From a virus: a DNA stretch of 23,581 nucleotides. This document shows, in pieces, positions 7,550 through 12,649 of the stretch. Where the stretch lies: the IMG/VR virus record IMGVR_UViG_3300025674_000404, positions 1-23,581 of that record. One strand, written 5' to 3'. The notes beneath the pieces are model-generated. The model was given only the letters and a program-made list of their open reading frames with translations. It was not told the origin of the DNA and searched no databases. Both the position numbers and the translations under genes were made by a program. Position 1 is the first letter of the stretch. Each line of letters opens with the position of its first letter.

Positions 7550-7658
7550 TTAATTTTTTCTCCGATCTTACATTCTTAACAGTATTATAGTCAACATTCA
7601 AGCCTTTGGAACTTGGTCCTTGTTTCGGGGGCACTGTTGTTGTAAGCTTTTTCACCAT
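7515..7658 (-). CDS. 47-aa peptide between terminase and portal
   Basis: Starting MVKKLTTTVPPKQGPSSKGL and continuing NVDYNTVKNVRSEK, this short protein is basic and Pro/Thr-rich. I recognise the PPKQGP pattern from other marine phages at the same place between terminase and portal. The ATG shares one base with the terminase stop (TAATG) and the last 35 nt overlap the portal start. The conserved position suggests a packaging-motor accessory, which is inference. Confidence 0.65.
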   Translation of the reverse strand: MVKKLTTTVPPKQGPSSKGLNVDYNTVKNVRSEKKLNGSRQRTSKRS

Positions 7659-9142
7659 TACCAATAGTAACTTTTCTTCCTCTGAGTTTGAGGTTCATCT
7701 ATATAATCTTCTGGGTGATCAATCAAGCCTCCTTGCCTAAAGCGCATCAATGCTTGGGTGGTAGAGTCAACAAAGTCATCGTGATCTCCATATGGAAAAG
7801 ATGCACATTCTTCAACAACCTCTTGAGCAAAAGTCTTGGACAAAGGAGCCCAGACCATGCCTGATTCAAACATTGGAGATATTGCATTAACTCTTGTATG
7901 TTTATCGTTTCCTTTTGAAGGTGTGAAGTTAACCACTGGAATACCCATTTGCCTAAGTTCGTGGGTCAGGGGCAGTCCAGAAGCTTTCGCTTCAACAATG
8001 ACCGTTTCTGGTTTCCAATAGTTATATTGTTCAAGAGCCATTCTTCGGAGCTCAGGGAACTCGTACCTACCTTTAATGGCATCAACTAAAATTAAATGTG
8101 CTGGACTATCCGGATCAGGATAAAAAATCCCCCAAGTTGTAATTGCAGAATAGTCAGAAGATTCTTTTTTTGTAAAAGCCGTATCATAACTTTGAATAAC
8201 ATGTTGCAAAGGTGGAATATAATCTTCTTCCCAGTTCTTCCACCAATCTCTTTTTAAAAGAGCGCCTTCTTCTGCAGTTGGATTTTGCATGTACTGTGCA
8301 TTCCATTTTGCAATACCCGCAGAAGCTTTTACTGCTTCTAAATCTTCTAACTTCCAATATTCTGGCCATACAGGTTCTCCTGATGGCATGATAGCAGGAA
8401 ACTCTACAACTTCCCACTTATCTGCTTTTTCATCTTGTTGAGCTTTTAGTAACTGAGCGGTCAAGTCTTTTGTGGACCACCGGGTCATAACTAAAACAAT
8501 TCTTCCACCAGGTTGTAGACGCTGACGTGGACCTGACGTATACCATTCGTATGCTTTGTCAAAAGCTGTAGGAGAGTTTACATCTTGCTCGGAATGTGGA
8601 TCATCGATGATTAAAAGATCTGCACCTCTTCCGGTCACAGCTCCTTCCACACCCACAGCAAAATATTCACCGCCTTTATCGGTTTCCCATCGTCCTGCAG
8701 CTTTTGAGTCTTCTCTTAACCTTGTGGTAAAAACTTCTTGGTACTCGGCTGAGTCAATTAATGTTTTTGCTTTACGTCCAAATCTTACAGCAAGTTCTGC
8801 TGTGTGAGTCGCTTGAATGATTTTTAATTTGGGATCATTTCCAATCATCCAGGCTGGCAAAAAGTAAGATGCGAATTCTGATTTTGTATGCCTGGGTGGC
8901 ATATTAATAATTAATCTTTTTAATTCTCCTGTTTGTAATCTATTAAATTTATCTGAAATAATTTTATGATGGGAACCCTCAATAAAATCTGGCCAAATGT
9001 GTTTTACAAAAGTCAAAAAATCAGTTTGGATCTGAGACTCCTTTTGCTTTTTTATTTTTGTAAGAAAATCTAACTTGACCTGTTTTCTGACTTTAGGGTC
9101 TTTAATTCTATTAAGATTTTTTATTTTATTAATATCAAGCAT
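7658..9142 (-). CDS. terL: Terminase large subunit
   Basis: The 494-aa protein is the packaging motor ATPase and nuclease. Walker A-like sequence INMPPRHTKSE lies at about 79-89, Walker B LLIIDDPHS at 176-184, and a coupling motif VMTRW at 218-222. The RNase H-like nuclease domain follows from about 315, with acidic candidates D320 (SYDTAF), E384 (VIVEAKASG) and D455/D456 near the end. Length and motif order are typical. It uses ATP to pump DNA into the prohead through the portal and cuts the concatemer. The ATG at 9142 has no clear ribosome binding site, and a promoter with half-site repeats lies just upstream. The small subunit is 3.5 kb away on the other strand. Confidence 0.93.
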   Translation of the reverse strand: MLDINKIKNLNRIKDPKVRKQVKLDFLTKIKKQKESQIQTDFLTFVKHIWPDFIEGSHHKIISDKFNRLQTGELKRLIINMPPRHTKSEFASYFLPAWMIGNDPKLKIIQATHTAELAVRFGRKAKTLIDSAEYQEVFTTRLREDSKAAGRWETDKGGEYFAVGVEGAVTGRGADLLIIDDPHSEQDVNSPTAFDKAYEWYTSGPRQRLQPGGRIVLVMTRWSTKDLTAQLLKAQQDEKADKWEVVEFPAIMPSGEPVWPEYWKLEDLEAVKASAGIAKWNAQYMQNPTAEEGALLKRDWWKNWEEDYIPPLQHVIQSYDTAFTKKESSDYSAITTWGIFYPDPDSPAHLILVDAIKGRYEFPELRRMALEQYNYWKPETVIVEAKASGLPLTHELRQMGIPVVNFTPSKGNDKHTRVNAISPMFESGMVWAPLSKTFAQEVVEECASFPYGDHDDFVDSTTQALMRFRQGGLIDHPEDYIDEPQTQRKKSYYW

Positions 9143-9151
9143 ATTTAAGGT

Positions 9152-9177
9152 TTTATGGAACCATAAACTATTTATGG
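9152..9177. promoter_or_regulatory. Three 7-bp half-sites overlapping the terL promoter
   Basis: TTTATGG at 9152-9158 and CCATAAA at 9161-9167 form a perfect inverted pair with a 2-nt centre; a third TTTATGG lies at 9171-9177 and overlaps the -10 box proposed at 9169-9174. This arrangement is what an operator for a dimeric regulator would look like. No regulator can be assigned; the RHH protein at 19.0 kb is one candidate. Confidence 0.4.
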
Positions 9178-9197
9178 TGTATGAATATATAAATCAA
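9169..9197 (-). promoter_or_regulatory. Putative sigma70-type promoter for terL operon
   Basis: On the minus strand TTGATT (9197-9192) is followed after 17 nt by TAAATA (9174-9169). Transcription would begin near 9162, leaving about 20 nt before the terL ATG with no Shine-Dalgarno sequence. The spacing is ideal but both boxes depart from consensus. Confidence 0.4.
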
Positions 9198-9293
9198 GCA
9201 ATAAAGGGGTAGGTGTTAGGATCCCTTTTTGTAAATGGGTCATCGACATATATAAAAATTCAAAAAACCAAAACCACCTGGTACCTCTATTCA

Positions 9294-9320
9294 TGGGTGG
9301 GTCCCGCCCACATGCACTTA
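9294..9320. repeat. GC-rich hairpin repeat R1
   Basis: Contains the 19-bp sequence TGGGTGGGTCCCGCCCACA shared exactly with copies at 9954, 10587 and 11726; the match to the 9954 copy extends to 27 bp. The two halves TGGGTG and CGCCCA pair with one G-U wobble when read as plus-strand RNA. It lies in the 216-bp gap between the 65-aa gene and terL, next to an 11-bp hairpin. Confidence 0.85.
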
Positions 9321-9348
9321 ACAGGTGTTGCTTTTATGCAACACCTGT
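9321..9348. repeat. Perfect 11-bp inverted repeat (hairpin)
   Basis: ACAGGTGTTGC and its exact reverse complement GCAACACCTGT are separated by 6 nt (TTTTAT). The hairpin starts one base after repeat R1 and lies 10 nt past the stop of the minus-strand 65-aa gene. No U-run follows on either strand, so it is not a classical intrinsic terminator, but it could stabilise an mRNA 3' end or act as a weak terminator. Confidence 0.7.
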
Positions 9349-9358
9349 TGCTTGTTTG

Positions 9359-9556
9359 CTACAGTTCTTGTGCTTGGACCTTGATGCTGTATCCTAGAGC
9401 CTTGATGCGTTTACACTCCAACTCGGTTAAACATTTCTTAGCCTGGGGATATGCAGCTTGGACCAAGGCCAAGAAACCCTTGGCTAATTCATTCATGGGG
9501 TAAATTCTCTTAACCCCATAAATTTCTCTGATTTCAACTAATAGTTCTTTATCCAT
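9359..9556 (-). CDS. 65-aa protein, unknown function
   Basis: The 65-aa protein starts MDKELLVEIREIYGVKRIYP and continues through NELAKGFLALVQAAYPQ to ALGYSIKVQAQEL. It is a mixed helical protein with two cysteines and no membrane segment. AGGAGGAAG precedes the start. It overlaps the 57-aa gene by 8 nt and is last in a three-gene operon (9862 to 9359) with its own strong promoter. Two hairpins follow the stop codon. No function recognised. Confidence 0.6.
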   Translation of the reverse strand: MDKELLVEIREIYGVKRIYPMNELAKGFLALVQAAYPQAKKCLTELECKRIKALGYSIKVQAQEL

Positions 9557-9722
9557 AGTATTCTTCCTCCATTTCGTTTATTTTTTGTAAAAGGTTTGCA
9601 CTGTCCTCTGCAACGCCTTCCACTGGTGGCTCCTCCATGTTTGATTGAAGCCACTGTTTAACATACTCAACGATATCAACACCTTCTGTTCTAAGATCTA
9701 ATTGTAATTGTACCCAGTTCAT
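9549..9722 (-). CDS. 57-aa acidic protein, unknown function
   Basis: The frame starts MNWVQLQLDLRTEGVDIVEY and ends in NEMEEEYYG. It is acidic and probably helical. The ATG lies in an ATGA overlap with the stop of the small membrane peptide, and its 3' end overlaps the 65-aa gene by 8 nt, so the three genes are translationally coupled. No known family recognised. Confidence 0.55.
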   Translation of the reverse strand: MNWVQLQLDLRTEGVDIVEYVKQWLQSNMEEPPVEGVAEDSANLLQKINEMEEEYYG

Positions 9723-9862
9723 TTTCTATTCCTTTCGTTGAACTCAAATCTTGCTCGTTTGTTTTGTTCATCAATCTCTTCCAAAGTAGAGATACACCCT
9801 ATTATTCCAATTAAGCAAATTGCTAAAATGCATAATGTGAATACTATTAGTTCTATACTCAT
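9719..9862 (-). CDS. 47-aa single-span membrane peptide
   Basis: The start at 9862 is preceded by CAAAGGAGAAAGAA, a strong ribosome binding site; the longer open frame upstream would read through a poly-A tract and is rejected. The peptide has a hydrophobic segment at about 4-24 (ELIVFTLCILAICLIGIIGC) followed by a charged tail with many Glu and Arg. It is the first gene of a short operon behind a near-consensus promoter, so it may be expressed early and well. Interference with the host membrane is possible but unproven. Confidence 0.6.
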   Translation of the reverse strand: MSIELIVFTLCILAICLIGIIGCISTLEEIDEQNKRARFEFNERNRK

Positions 9863-9889
9863 TTCTTTCTCCTTTGTTAATTTATATTT

Positions 9890-9918
9890 GTTATAGGATA
9901 ATATATGATTAATGTCAA
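9890..9918 (-). promoter_or_regulatory. Near-consensus sigma70 promoter for the 9862-9359 operon
   Basis: On the minus strand TTGACA (9918-9913) is followed after exactly 17 nt by TATAAC (9895-9890). The start would be near 9883, about 20 nt before the 47-aa gene and including its ribosome binding site. A 22-nt A-tract (9952-9931) lies just upstream of the -35 box on this strand and could act as an UP element. Confidence 0.7.
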
Positions 9919-9930
9919 ATAAAAAATTTG

Positions 9931-9952
9931 TTTTTTTTTTTTTTTTTTTTTT
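9931..9952. repeat. 22-nt T homopolymer
   Basis: An uninterrupted run of 22 T on the plus strand, directly before hairpin repeat R2 and upstream of the minus-strand promoter, where it reads as an A-tract. Runs of this length are unusual in phage DNA and may be variable or imprecisely sequenced. Confidence 0.9.
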
Positions 9953-9953
9953 C

Positions 9954-9980
9954 TGGGTGGGTCCCGCCCACATGCACTTA
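9954..9980. repeat. GC-rich hairpin repeat R2
   Basis: Second copy of TGGGTGGGTCCCGCCCACA, identical to R1 over 27 bp. It is followed on the plus strand by an AT-rich leader with TATAAAGTGAA and GTTGAC that is repeated after copy R3. It separates the minus-strand promoter from the plus-strand promoter of the noncoding structured region. Confidence 0.85.
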
Positions 9981-10019
9981 CCATGCAACTATAAAGTGAA
10001 AATTATTTTTAATTAATAG

Positions 10020-10047
10020 TTGACATAGGATTTTAAATGATTATATT
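10020..10047 (+). promoter_or_regulatory. Sigma70-type promoter facing the structured noncoding region
   Basis: TTGACA at 10020-10025 and TATATT at 10042-10047 are separated by 16 nt. A transcript would begin near 10053, exactly where an 11-bp stem-loop starts, and would enter about 480 nt without a convincing gene. Confidence 0.6.
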
Positions 10048-10280
10048 GTAATTAATCTTTTATTAACCTTGTAATGTAGATAAAAGATTACCCGACTTGA
10101 GGTGAGTTACCTAAGGGATCCGAGGTCGCGATACGATGTACGGCGCTGACTCTCTCAAGTTCCAGGGATGGAATAACTCTGGGATCGTTGGTTTATCCAA
10201 ACCGAGGTACCCCAGAGCCAACGGGGTCCAAGGTCCAGGAAAAGCCTTGATATAGAGTGTGCTCCCTGGACCACTTGGAT

Positions 10281-10346
10281 ACAGTGGTCCATTAAGTCCA
10301 TTAAGCCTGACGAGGCGTTAGTATAATTAATGGTTAATGGACCACT
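10281..10346. repeat. 14-bp perfect inverted repeat within the structured region
   Basis: CAGTGGTCCATTAA and its exact complement TTAATGGACCACTG enclose a loop with its own GCCT-gacg-AGGC hairpin. The right arm continues into ACTGGATCC, which can alternatively pair with GGATCCAGT near 10413, so two competing folds are possible. Confidence 0.75.
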
Positions 10347-10494
10347 GGATCCAATTGGATCGAGTGGCTTGGTTAGTATAATGCTTAAAGTGTCGACCAT
10401 CAGACCAAGCCTCTGGATCCAGTCCAGTAAGGCAAAAAGTACGAGATGCCTGTCATGGTGGTACTCTGGGTCCTTTTCATCACTAACTCCTAGT

Positions 10495-10519
10495 CTTACC
10501 AGGCCGCAAGCCTGGTAAG
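10495..10519. repeat. 10-bp GC-rich hairpin
   Basis: CTTACCAGGC and GCCTGGTAAG form a perfect 10-bp stem with a CGCAA loop. No U-run follows. It could close the 3' side of the putative noncoding RNA. Confidence 0.7.
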
Positions 10520-10544
10520 GCAGAAGCTCACAAGCATAAGTTGT

Positions 10545-10555
10545 GGGGGGGGGGG
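10545..10555. repeat. 11-nt G homopolymer
   Basis: Eleven consecutive G on the plus strand, followed by a CG-rich segment with the palindrome CGAGCTCG. It is out of character for the AT-rich surroundings and prone to slippage. Confidence 0.9.
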
Positions 10556-10586
10556 CGGCGAGCTCGCTCGAGTCCACAAGTTTTTT

Positions 10587-10613
10587 TGGGTGGGTCCCGC
10601 CCACAAGCACTCC
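10587..10613. repeat. GC-rich hairpin repeat R3
   Basis: Third exact copy of the 19-bp core, preceded by seven T. The leader after it again contains TATAAAGTGAA and GTTGAC, then TAGGATATTAA, matching the leader after R2 in order. It lies about 80 bp upstream of the GP88-like gene and probably carries its promoter (-35 TTGACT at 10646; the -10 box is unclear). Confidence 0.85.
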
Positions 10614-10694
10614 CCACGGTTCGCGTATAAAGTGAATTTATTTTGTTGACTTTGATTCTAGGATATTAAGACTTGATTTGAAAGTGAGGAAGTT

Positions 10695-11303
10695 ATGAAT
10701 ACAAAAGAAGCAATACAAATTACGCATACACTAGGCAAGCCATCTAAGATGCCTGGTTTTACTTACGGTCTACCGGCGCAAGCTTGTAAGACCGGCGCAA
10801 AGCTTGCCAAAGTACCGGGGACCACGTGCCATGGCTGCTACGCTCTTAAAGGTTGTTATTTATTTAAATCTTTTAGAGAAGCAGGGGCCAAGCGCCTTGA
10901 AGCTATTAAGCATCCACTATGGGCCAAAGCAATGGCGGTTCAAATCAATTCTAAGAAATCAAAATTTTTTAGATGGCACGATTCCGGTGATATTCAAAGC
11001 GTTAAACATTTACTTAAAATTTTTAAAGTTTGTAAATTAACTCCGGACGTTGCTCACTGGTTACCGACCCGAGAAGCAGGGATGCTGGCCAAAGTACCAG
11101 CGGCCCGGGTTCCTAAAAATTTAATTATCAGATTATCAGCTACCAAAGTTGACGGCAAGGCCGCTAAGTTCTGGCCATGGACTTCAACTGTTAGCGATAA
11201 AAAAAGGTCCACTTGCCCCGCTCCACAGCAAGATAATAAATGTATGGATTGCCGTAAATGCTGGAGCAGGAAGGTCAAAAATATAGCATATGGTAAACAC
11301 TAA
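10695..11303 (+). CDS. GP88-like cysteine-rich phage protein
   Basis: The 202-aa protein resembles the gene-product-88 type found in mycobacteriophages and many marine phages; no biochemical role is established as far as I know. Visible features are an N-terminal Cys cluster (C31, then TTCHGCYALKGC with C45, C48, C54), a central FRWHDSGDI (92-100), WLPTREAG (122-129), RLSATK (146-151) and a C-terminal Cys cluster CPAPQQDNKCMDCRKCW (C174, C183, C186, C189). The clusters suggest a bound metal. GAGGAAG precedes the ATG. It heads the only multi-gene plus-strand operon of the window and has higher GC than the surrounding minus-strand genes, which may indicate separate acquisition. Confidence 0.7.
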   Translation: MNTKEAIQITHTLGKPSKMPGFTYGLPAQACKTGAKLAKVPGTTCHGCYALKGCYLFKSFREAGAKRLEAIKHPLWAKAMAVQINSKKSKFFRWHDSGDIQSVKHLLKIFKVCKLTPDVAHWLPTREAGMLAKVPAARVPKNLIIRLSATKVDGKAAKFWPWTSTVSDKKRSTCPAPQQDNKCMDCRKCWSRKVKNIAYGKH

Positions 11304-11460
11304 TAAATGGAGGTCCCTCGAGGACCTCCAAAAATTATTCGAGGACATGGGAGCACAACCTGAAGTCGAAGACGGTTTTGTAACCTGGTCCCTGAACAGC
11401 CGGGACTTTAAAAAGGGCGCAAGCTCAGAAAGTGAGGACAATGAAAAAAAGAAAAATTAA
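11290..11460 (+). CDS. 56-aa acidic protein
   Basis: Starts MVNTNKWRSLEDLQKLFEDM, overlapping the GP88-like gene by 14 nt, and continues GAQPEVEDGFVTWSL to a charged Ser/Glu/Lys tail. The first part of the coding sequence contains a perfect 9-bp hairpin. The start has no strong ribosome binding site, so coupling to the preceding gene is likely. Function unknown. Confidence 0.55.
   Translation: MVNTNKWRSLEDLQKLFEDMGAQPEVEDGFVTWSLNSRDFKKGASSESEDNEKKKN
11308..11330. repeat. 9-bp perfect hairpin just after the GP88 stop
   Basis: TGGAGGTCC and GGACCTCCA pair around CTCGA, 4 nt past the GP88-like stop codon and inside the next gene. It is followed by A-rich rather than T-rich sequence. It may modulate coupling or mRNA decay. 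Confidence 0.7.
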
Positions 11461-11590
11461 TAAAAACGACTTATTGCCTTGGTTCTTAGAGGACCATAAA
11501 AACCTACCTTCAGATTATCTGGAGGAGGTTGGAGAATTTTTTAAATGGTTGAAGGAGGACCACAAGCGCAAGGAAGCTCGCAAGCATTAA
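11441..11590 (+). CDS. 49-aa charged protein
   Basis: Begins MKKRKINKNDLLPWFLEDHK and has YLEEVGEFFKWLKEDHKRKE near its end, a charged amphipathic helix. GTGAGGAC lies just before the ATG. It overlaps the 56-aa gene by 20 nt, and its stop is followed immediately by the next ATG. The last codons (HKRKEARKH) come from a CACAAGC/GCAAGC repeat that also occurs in nearby noncoding DNA. Function unknown. Confidence 0.55.
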   Translation: MKKRKINKNDLLPWFLEDHKNLPSDYLEEVGEFFKWLKEDHKRKEARKH

Positions 11591-11683
11591 ATGGATTCTT
11601 TATTTTTAATATTAATTTTATATCCATGGTTTTCAATTGCATTGTTGCTTATTGTTTACTCATGGCTCATGGACAAATTTTAA
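11591..11683 (+). CDS. 30-aa membrane peptide
   Basis: A 30-aa frame starting directly after the preceding stop (TAAATG). Almost the whole peptide is hydrophobic (SLFLILILYPWFSIALLLIV) with a short WLMDKF tail, so it should insert into the membrane as a single span. It is the last gene of the plus-strand operon. A toxin-like or holin-like role is possible but cannot be shown. Confidence 0.45.
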   Translation: MDSLFLILILYPWFSIALLLIVYSWLMDKF

Positions 11684-11724
11684 GGTCACAAGCTCGCAAG
11701 CGCAAAGGTCACAAGCTCACAAGC
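11684..11724. repeat. Tandem direct repeat GGTCACAAGCTCRCAAGC
   Basis: Two 18-bp units at 11684-11701 and 11707-11724 differ at one base and are 5 nt apart. Each is built from CACAAGC/GCAAGC sub-units. Related CACAAGC or GCAAGC words occur at 10526, 10603, 11563-11587 and 11741, always close to R-type hairpin repeats. Confidence 0.8.
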
Positions 11725-11725
11725 T

Positions 11726-11744
11726 TGGGTGGGTCCCGCCCACA
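11726..11744. repeat. GC-rich hairpin repeat R4
   Basis: Fourth exact copy of the 19-bp core, here between the convergent ends of the plus-strand GP88 operon and the minus-strand nuclease gene. This position would suit a transcription barrier, but no U-run accompanies it. Confidence 0.85.
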
Positions 11745-11760
11745 AGCTCTTCTCTCCGCT

Positions 11761-12129
11761 TTATAAATTTTTAAATTTTGAAATGATCTTGGTCCAGGAT
11801 TCAGCAATCGGGGCCACAGGCTCATGGCCCTGCCAATGAAGAGTCTCGACCTGGATCCCTGCATAAAGTTTTGGGGCTCTCTGCCCAAGGACCTTGGCAA
11901 GTACAAAAGTATTATCCGTATGCCTCATATGGAAGCTAATTTGATGCGGTGAAAATCTTATTTTTTTACAAATAACTACTTTAAGTTCTATAGTGAAAAA
12001 TGTACCATTTTTATTGTATGCCAACACATCCGGTACCCCCGCGGAGGCCCAACTTTCAAGCCTTGTAAGTGAAAAATCTTTTAATTTTGACTTAACTTCC
12101 TTCCAAAAAAGAGACTCAGGTTTTGCCAT
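11761..12129 (-). CDS. VRR-NUC-like PD-(D/E)XK endonuclease
   Basis: The 122-aa protein has the compact nuclease pattern GVPDVLAY (D34), FTIELKV (E48, K50) and FSPHQISFHMRH with Q63, then a beta segment NTFVLAKV. This fits small restriction-like nucleases of the VRR-NUC or Holliday-junction-resolvase type, which may resolve branched replication or packaging intermediates. Start 12129 lacks a Shine-Dalgarno site; an 11-bp motif TTACGTTGAAT lies 2 nt upstream of the ATG and recurs twice at 13.7-13.9 kb. The C-terminal third (HWQGHEPVAPIAES) is not part of the catalytic core. Confidence 0.7.
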   Translation of the reverse strand: MAKPESLFWKEVKSKLKDFSLTRLESWASAGVPDVLAYNKNGTFFTIELKVVICKKIRFSPHQISFHMRHTDNTFVLAKVLGQRAPKLYAGIQVETLHWQGHEPVAPIAESWTKIISKFKNL

Positions 12130-12145
12130 AAATTCAACGTAAGTG

Positions 12146-12385
12146 TTATAGTTTAAATTCGCTCAGTTTGTTGATGGCTTTACCCATTCTCCACTGTTCT
12201 GGTTGTATAGTAATTACAATTCGATGAGTTTCTCGGGCTCCTAATAATTTGTTTTCCAGGAGCTGTACTCCCTTGATATCATAGTAATCACCATTAGGAA
12301 AAGCAACTTGCACTCTAGCCTCCTGAGCTACTGGTGATTTCAATAGTTTGTCTAGAACTTGTCTAAACAGTTTACCACTAATCAT
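12146..12385 (-). CDS. 79-aa conserved small protein, unknown function
   Basis: Begins MISGKLFRQVLDKLLKSPVA with a basic helix, followed by beta strands VQVAFPNGDYYDIKGVQLLE and RIVITIQPEQW. The helix-then-strands layout resembles DUF6225-type small phage proteins, a weak comparison from memory. It overlaps the 54-aa gene before it by 8 nt. No catalytic residues evident. Confidence 0.55.
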   Translation of the reverse strand: MISGKLFRQVLDKLLKSPVAQEARVQVAFPNGDYYDIKGVQLLENKLLGARETHRIVITIQPEQWRMGKAINKLSEFKL

Positions 12386-12542
12386 TTTTACCTTTGAAGA
12401 ATTGTTCCATCTTAATTATTATTTCTTCTTCAGTTTCTAAGTCTTGTGTTTTTGTTTTGAAGATCTCATCATACCTTTTTTTATAATCTTCAGTAGGTAT
12501 TCTAGATCTACCATCCCACTTTCTTCCGTATTCTTTTACCAT
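12378..12542 (-). CDS. 54-aa charged protein
   Basis: Starts MVKEYGRKWDGRSRIPTEDY after a good AGGAG site, then KKRYDEIFKTKTQDLETEEE and a short helix. The GRKWDGRSRIPT start is reminiscent of small phage DNA- or transcription-linked proteins, but I do not recognise it. It is the first gene of the minus-strand operon 12542 to 11761, with a hairpin in its leader. Confidence 0.6.
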   Translation of the reverse strand: MVKEYGRKWDGRSRIPTEDYKKRYDEIFKTKTQDLETEEEIIIKMEQFFKGKND

Positions 12543-12562
12543 TTAATCTCCTTTTTATGTAA

Positions 12563-12580
12563 CGCCACCACAATGTGGCG
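12563..12580. promoter_or_regulatory. Hairpin or operator in the divergent TerS/12542 intergenic region
   Basis: CGCCAC and GTGGCG form a perfect 6-bp inverted repeat with a 6-nt centre in the 107-bp gap between two divergent operons. It may be an operator or an mRNA leader hairpin for the minus-strand operon. No clear minus-strand promoter was found beside it. Confidence 0.4.
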
Positions 12581-12613
12581 CTACGACTGTAAAACAAAAC
12601 CAACAAAAGTTGT

Positions 12614-12639
12614 TTGACTTTTCAATATCAAAATGTTAC
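12614..12639 (+). promoter_or_regulatory. Possible promoter for terminase small subunit
   Basis: TTGACT at 12614-12619 is followed by TGTTAC at 12634-12639; the 14-nt spacing is short. If used, the transcript would begin within a few bases of the ATG at 12650, giving a leaderless mRNA, which agrees with the missing ribosome binding site. Confidence 0.3.
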
Positions 12640-12649
12640 GGCACTGTCA

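Larger units (their letters stand above)
10053..10530 (+). ncRNA. Putative structured noncoding RNA
   Basis: No open frame on either strand looks like a protein gene, yet the segment is full of perfect inverted repeats in nested order. Stems seen: 10053-10063 with 10080-10090 (11 bp); ACTTGAG near 10095 with CTCAAGT near 10154; CTCTGGG near 10178 with CCCAGAG near 10212, enclosing GGTTT/AAACC; GTCCAGG near 10232 with CCTGGAC near 10265; CAGTGGTCCATTAA near 10281 with its 14-bp complement ending near 10346; GGCTTGGT with ACCAAGCC (10366-10410); and a 10-bp hairpin at 10495-10519. A promoter sits at the correct distance upstream. The strand is inferred from that promoter. The 3' end is unknown. 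I could not match it to a known RNA class by eye. Confidence 0.5.

Noticed and set aside
9294-9348. Intrinsic terminator at R1 and the 11-bp hairpin
   Set aside because: Stable stems, but no U-run follows on either strand, so an intrinsic terminator is not claimed.
10300-10325. CTGACGAG, similar to the hammerhead ribozyme core
   Set aside because: The required GAAA partner and the three-stem arrangement are missing.
10366-10410. GGTTAGTATAAT words that look like a tRNA D-arm
   Set aside because: No matching acceptor stem, anticodon loop or T-arm could be found around either copy, so no tRNA is called.
10155-10610. 151-codon minus-strand open frame in the structured region
   Set aside because: It begins inside hairpin repeat R3 and runs through the inverted repeats; the sequence has no protein-like pattern and no ribosome binding site.
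11054-11441. Minus-strand frames opposite the GP88 operon
   Set aside because: They are reverse-strand shadows of genes with good ribosome binding sites and recognisable cysteine motifs.
11684-11724. CRISPR-like repeat
   Set aside because: Only two units with a 5-nt gap; no array of repeats and spacers and no cas genes.
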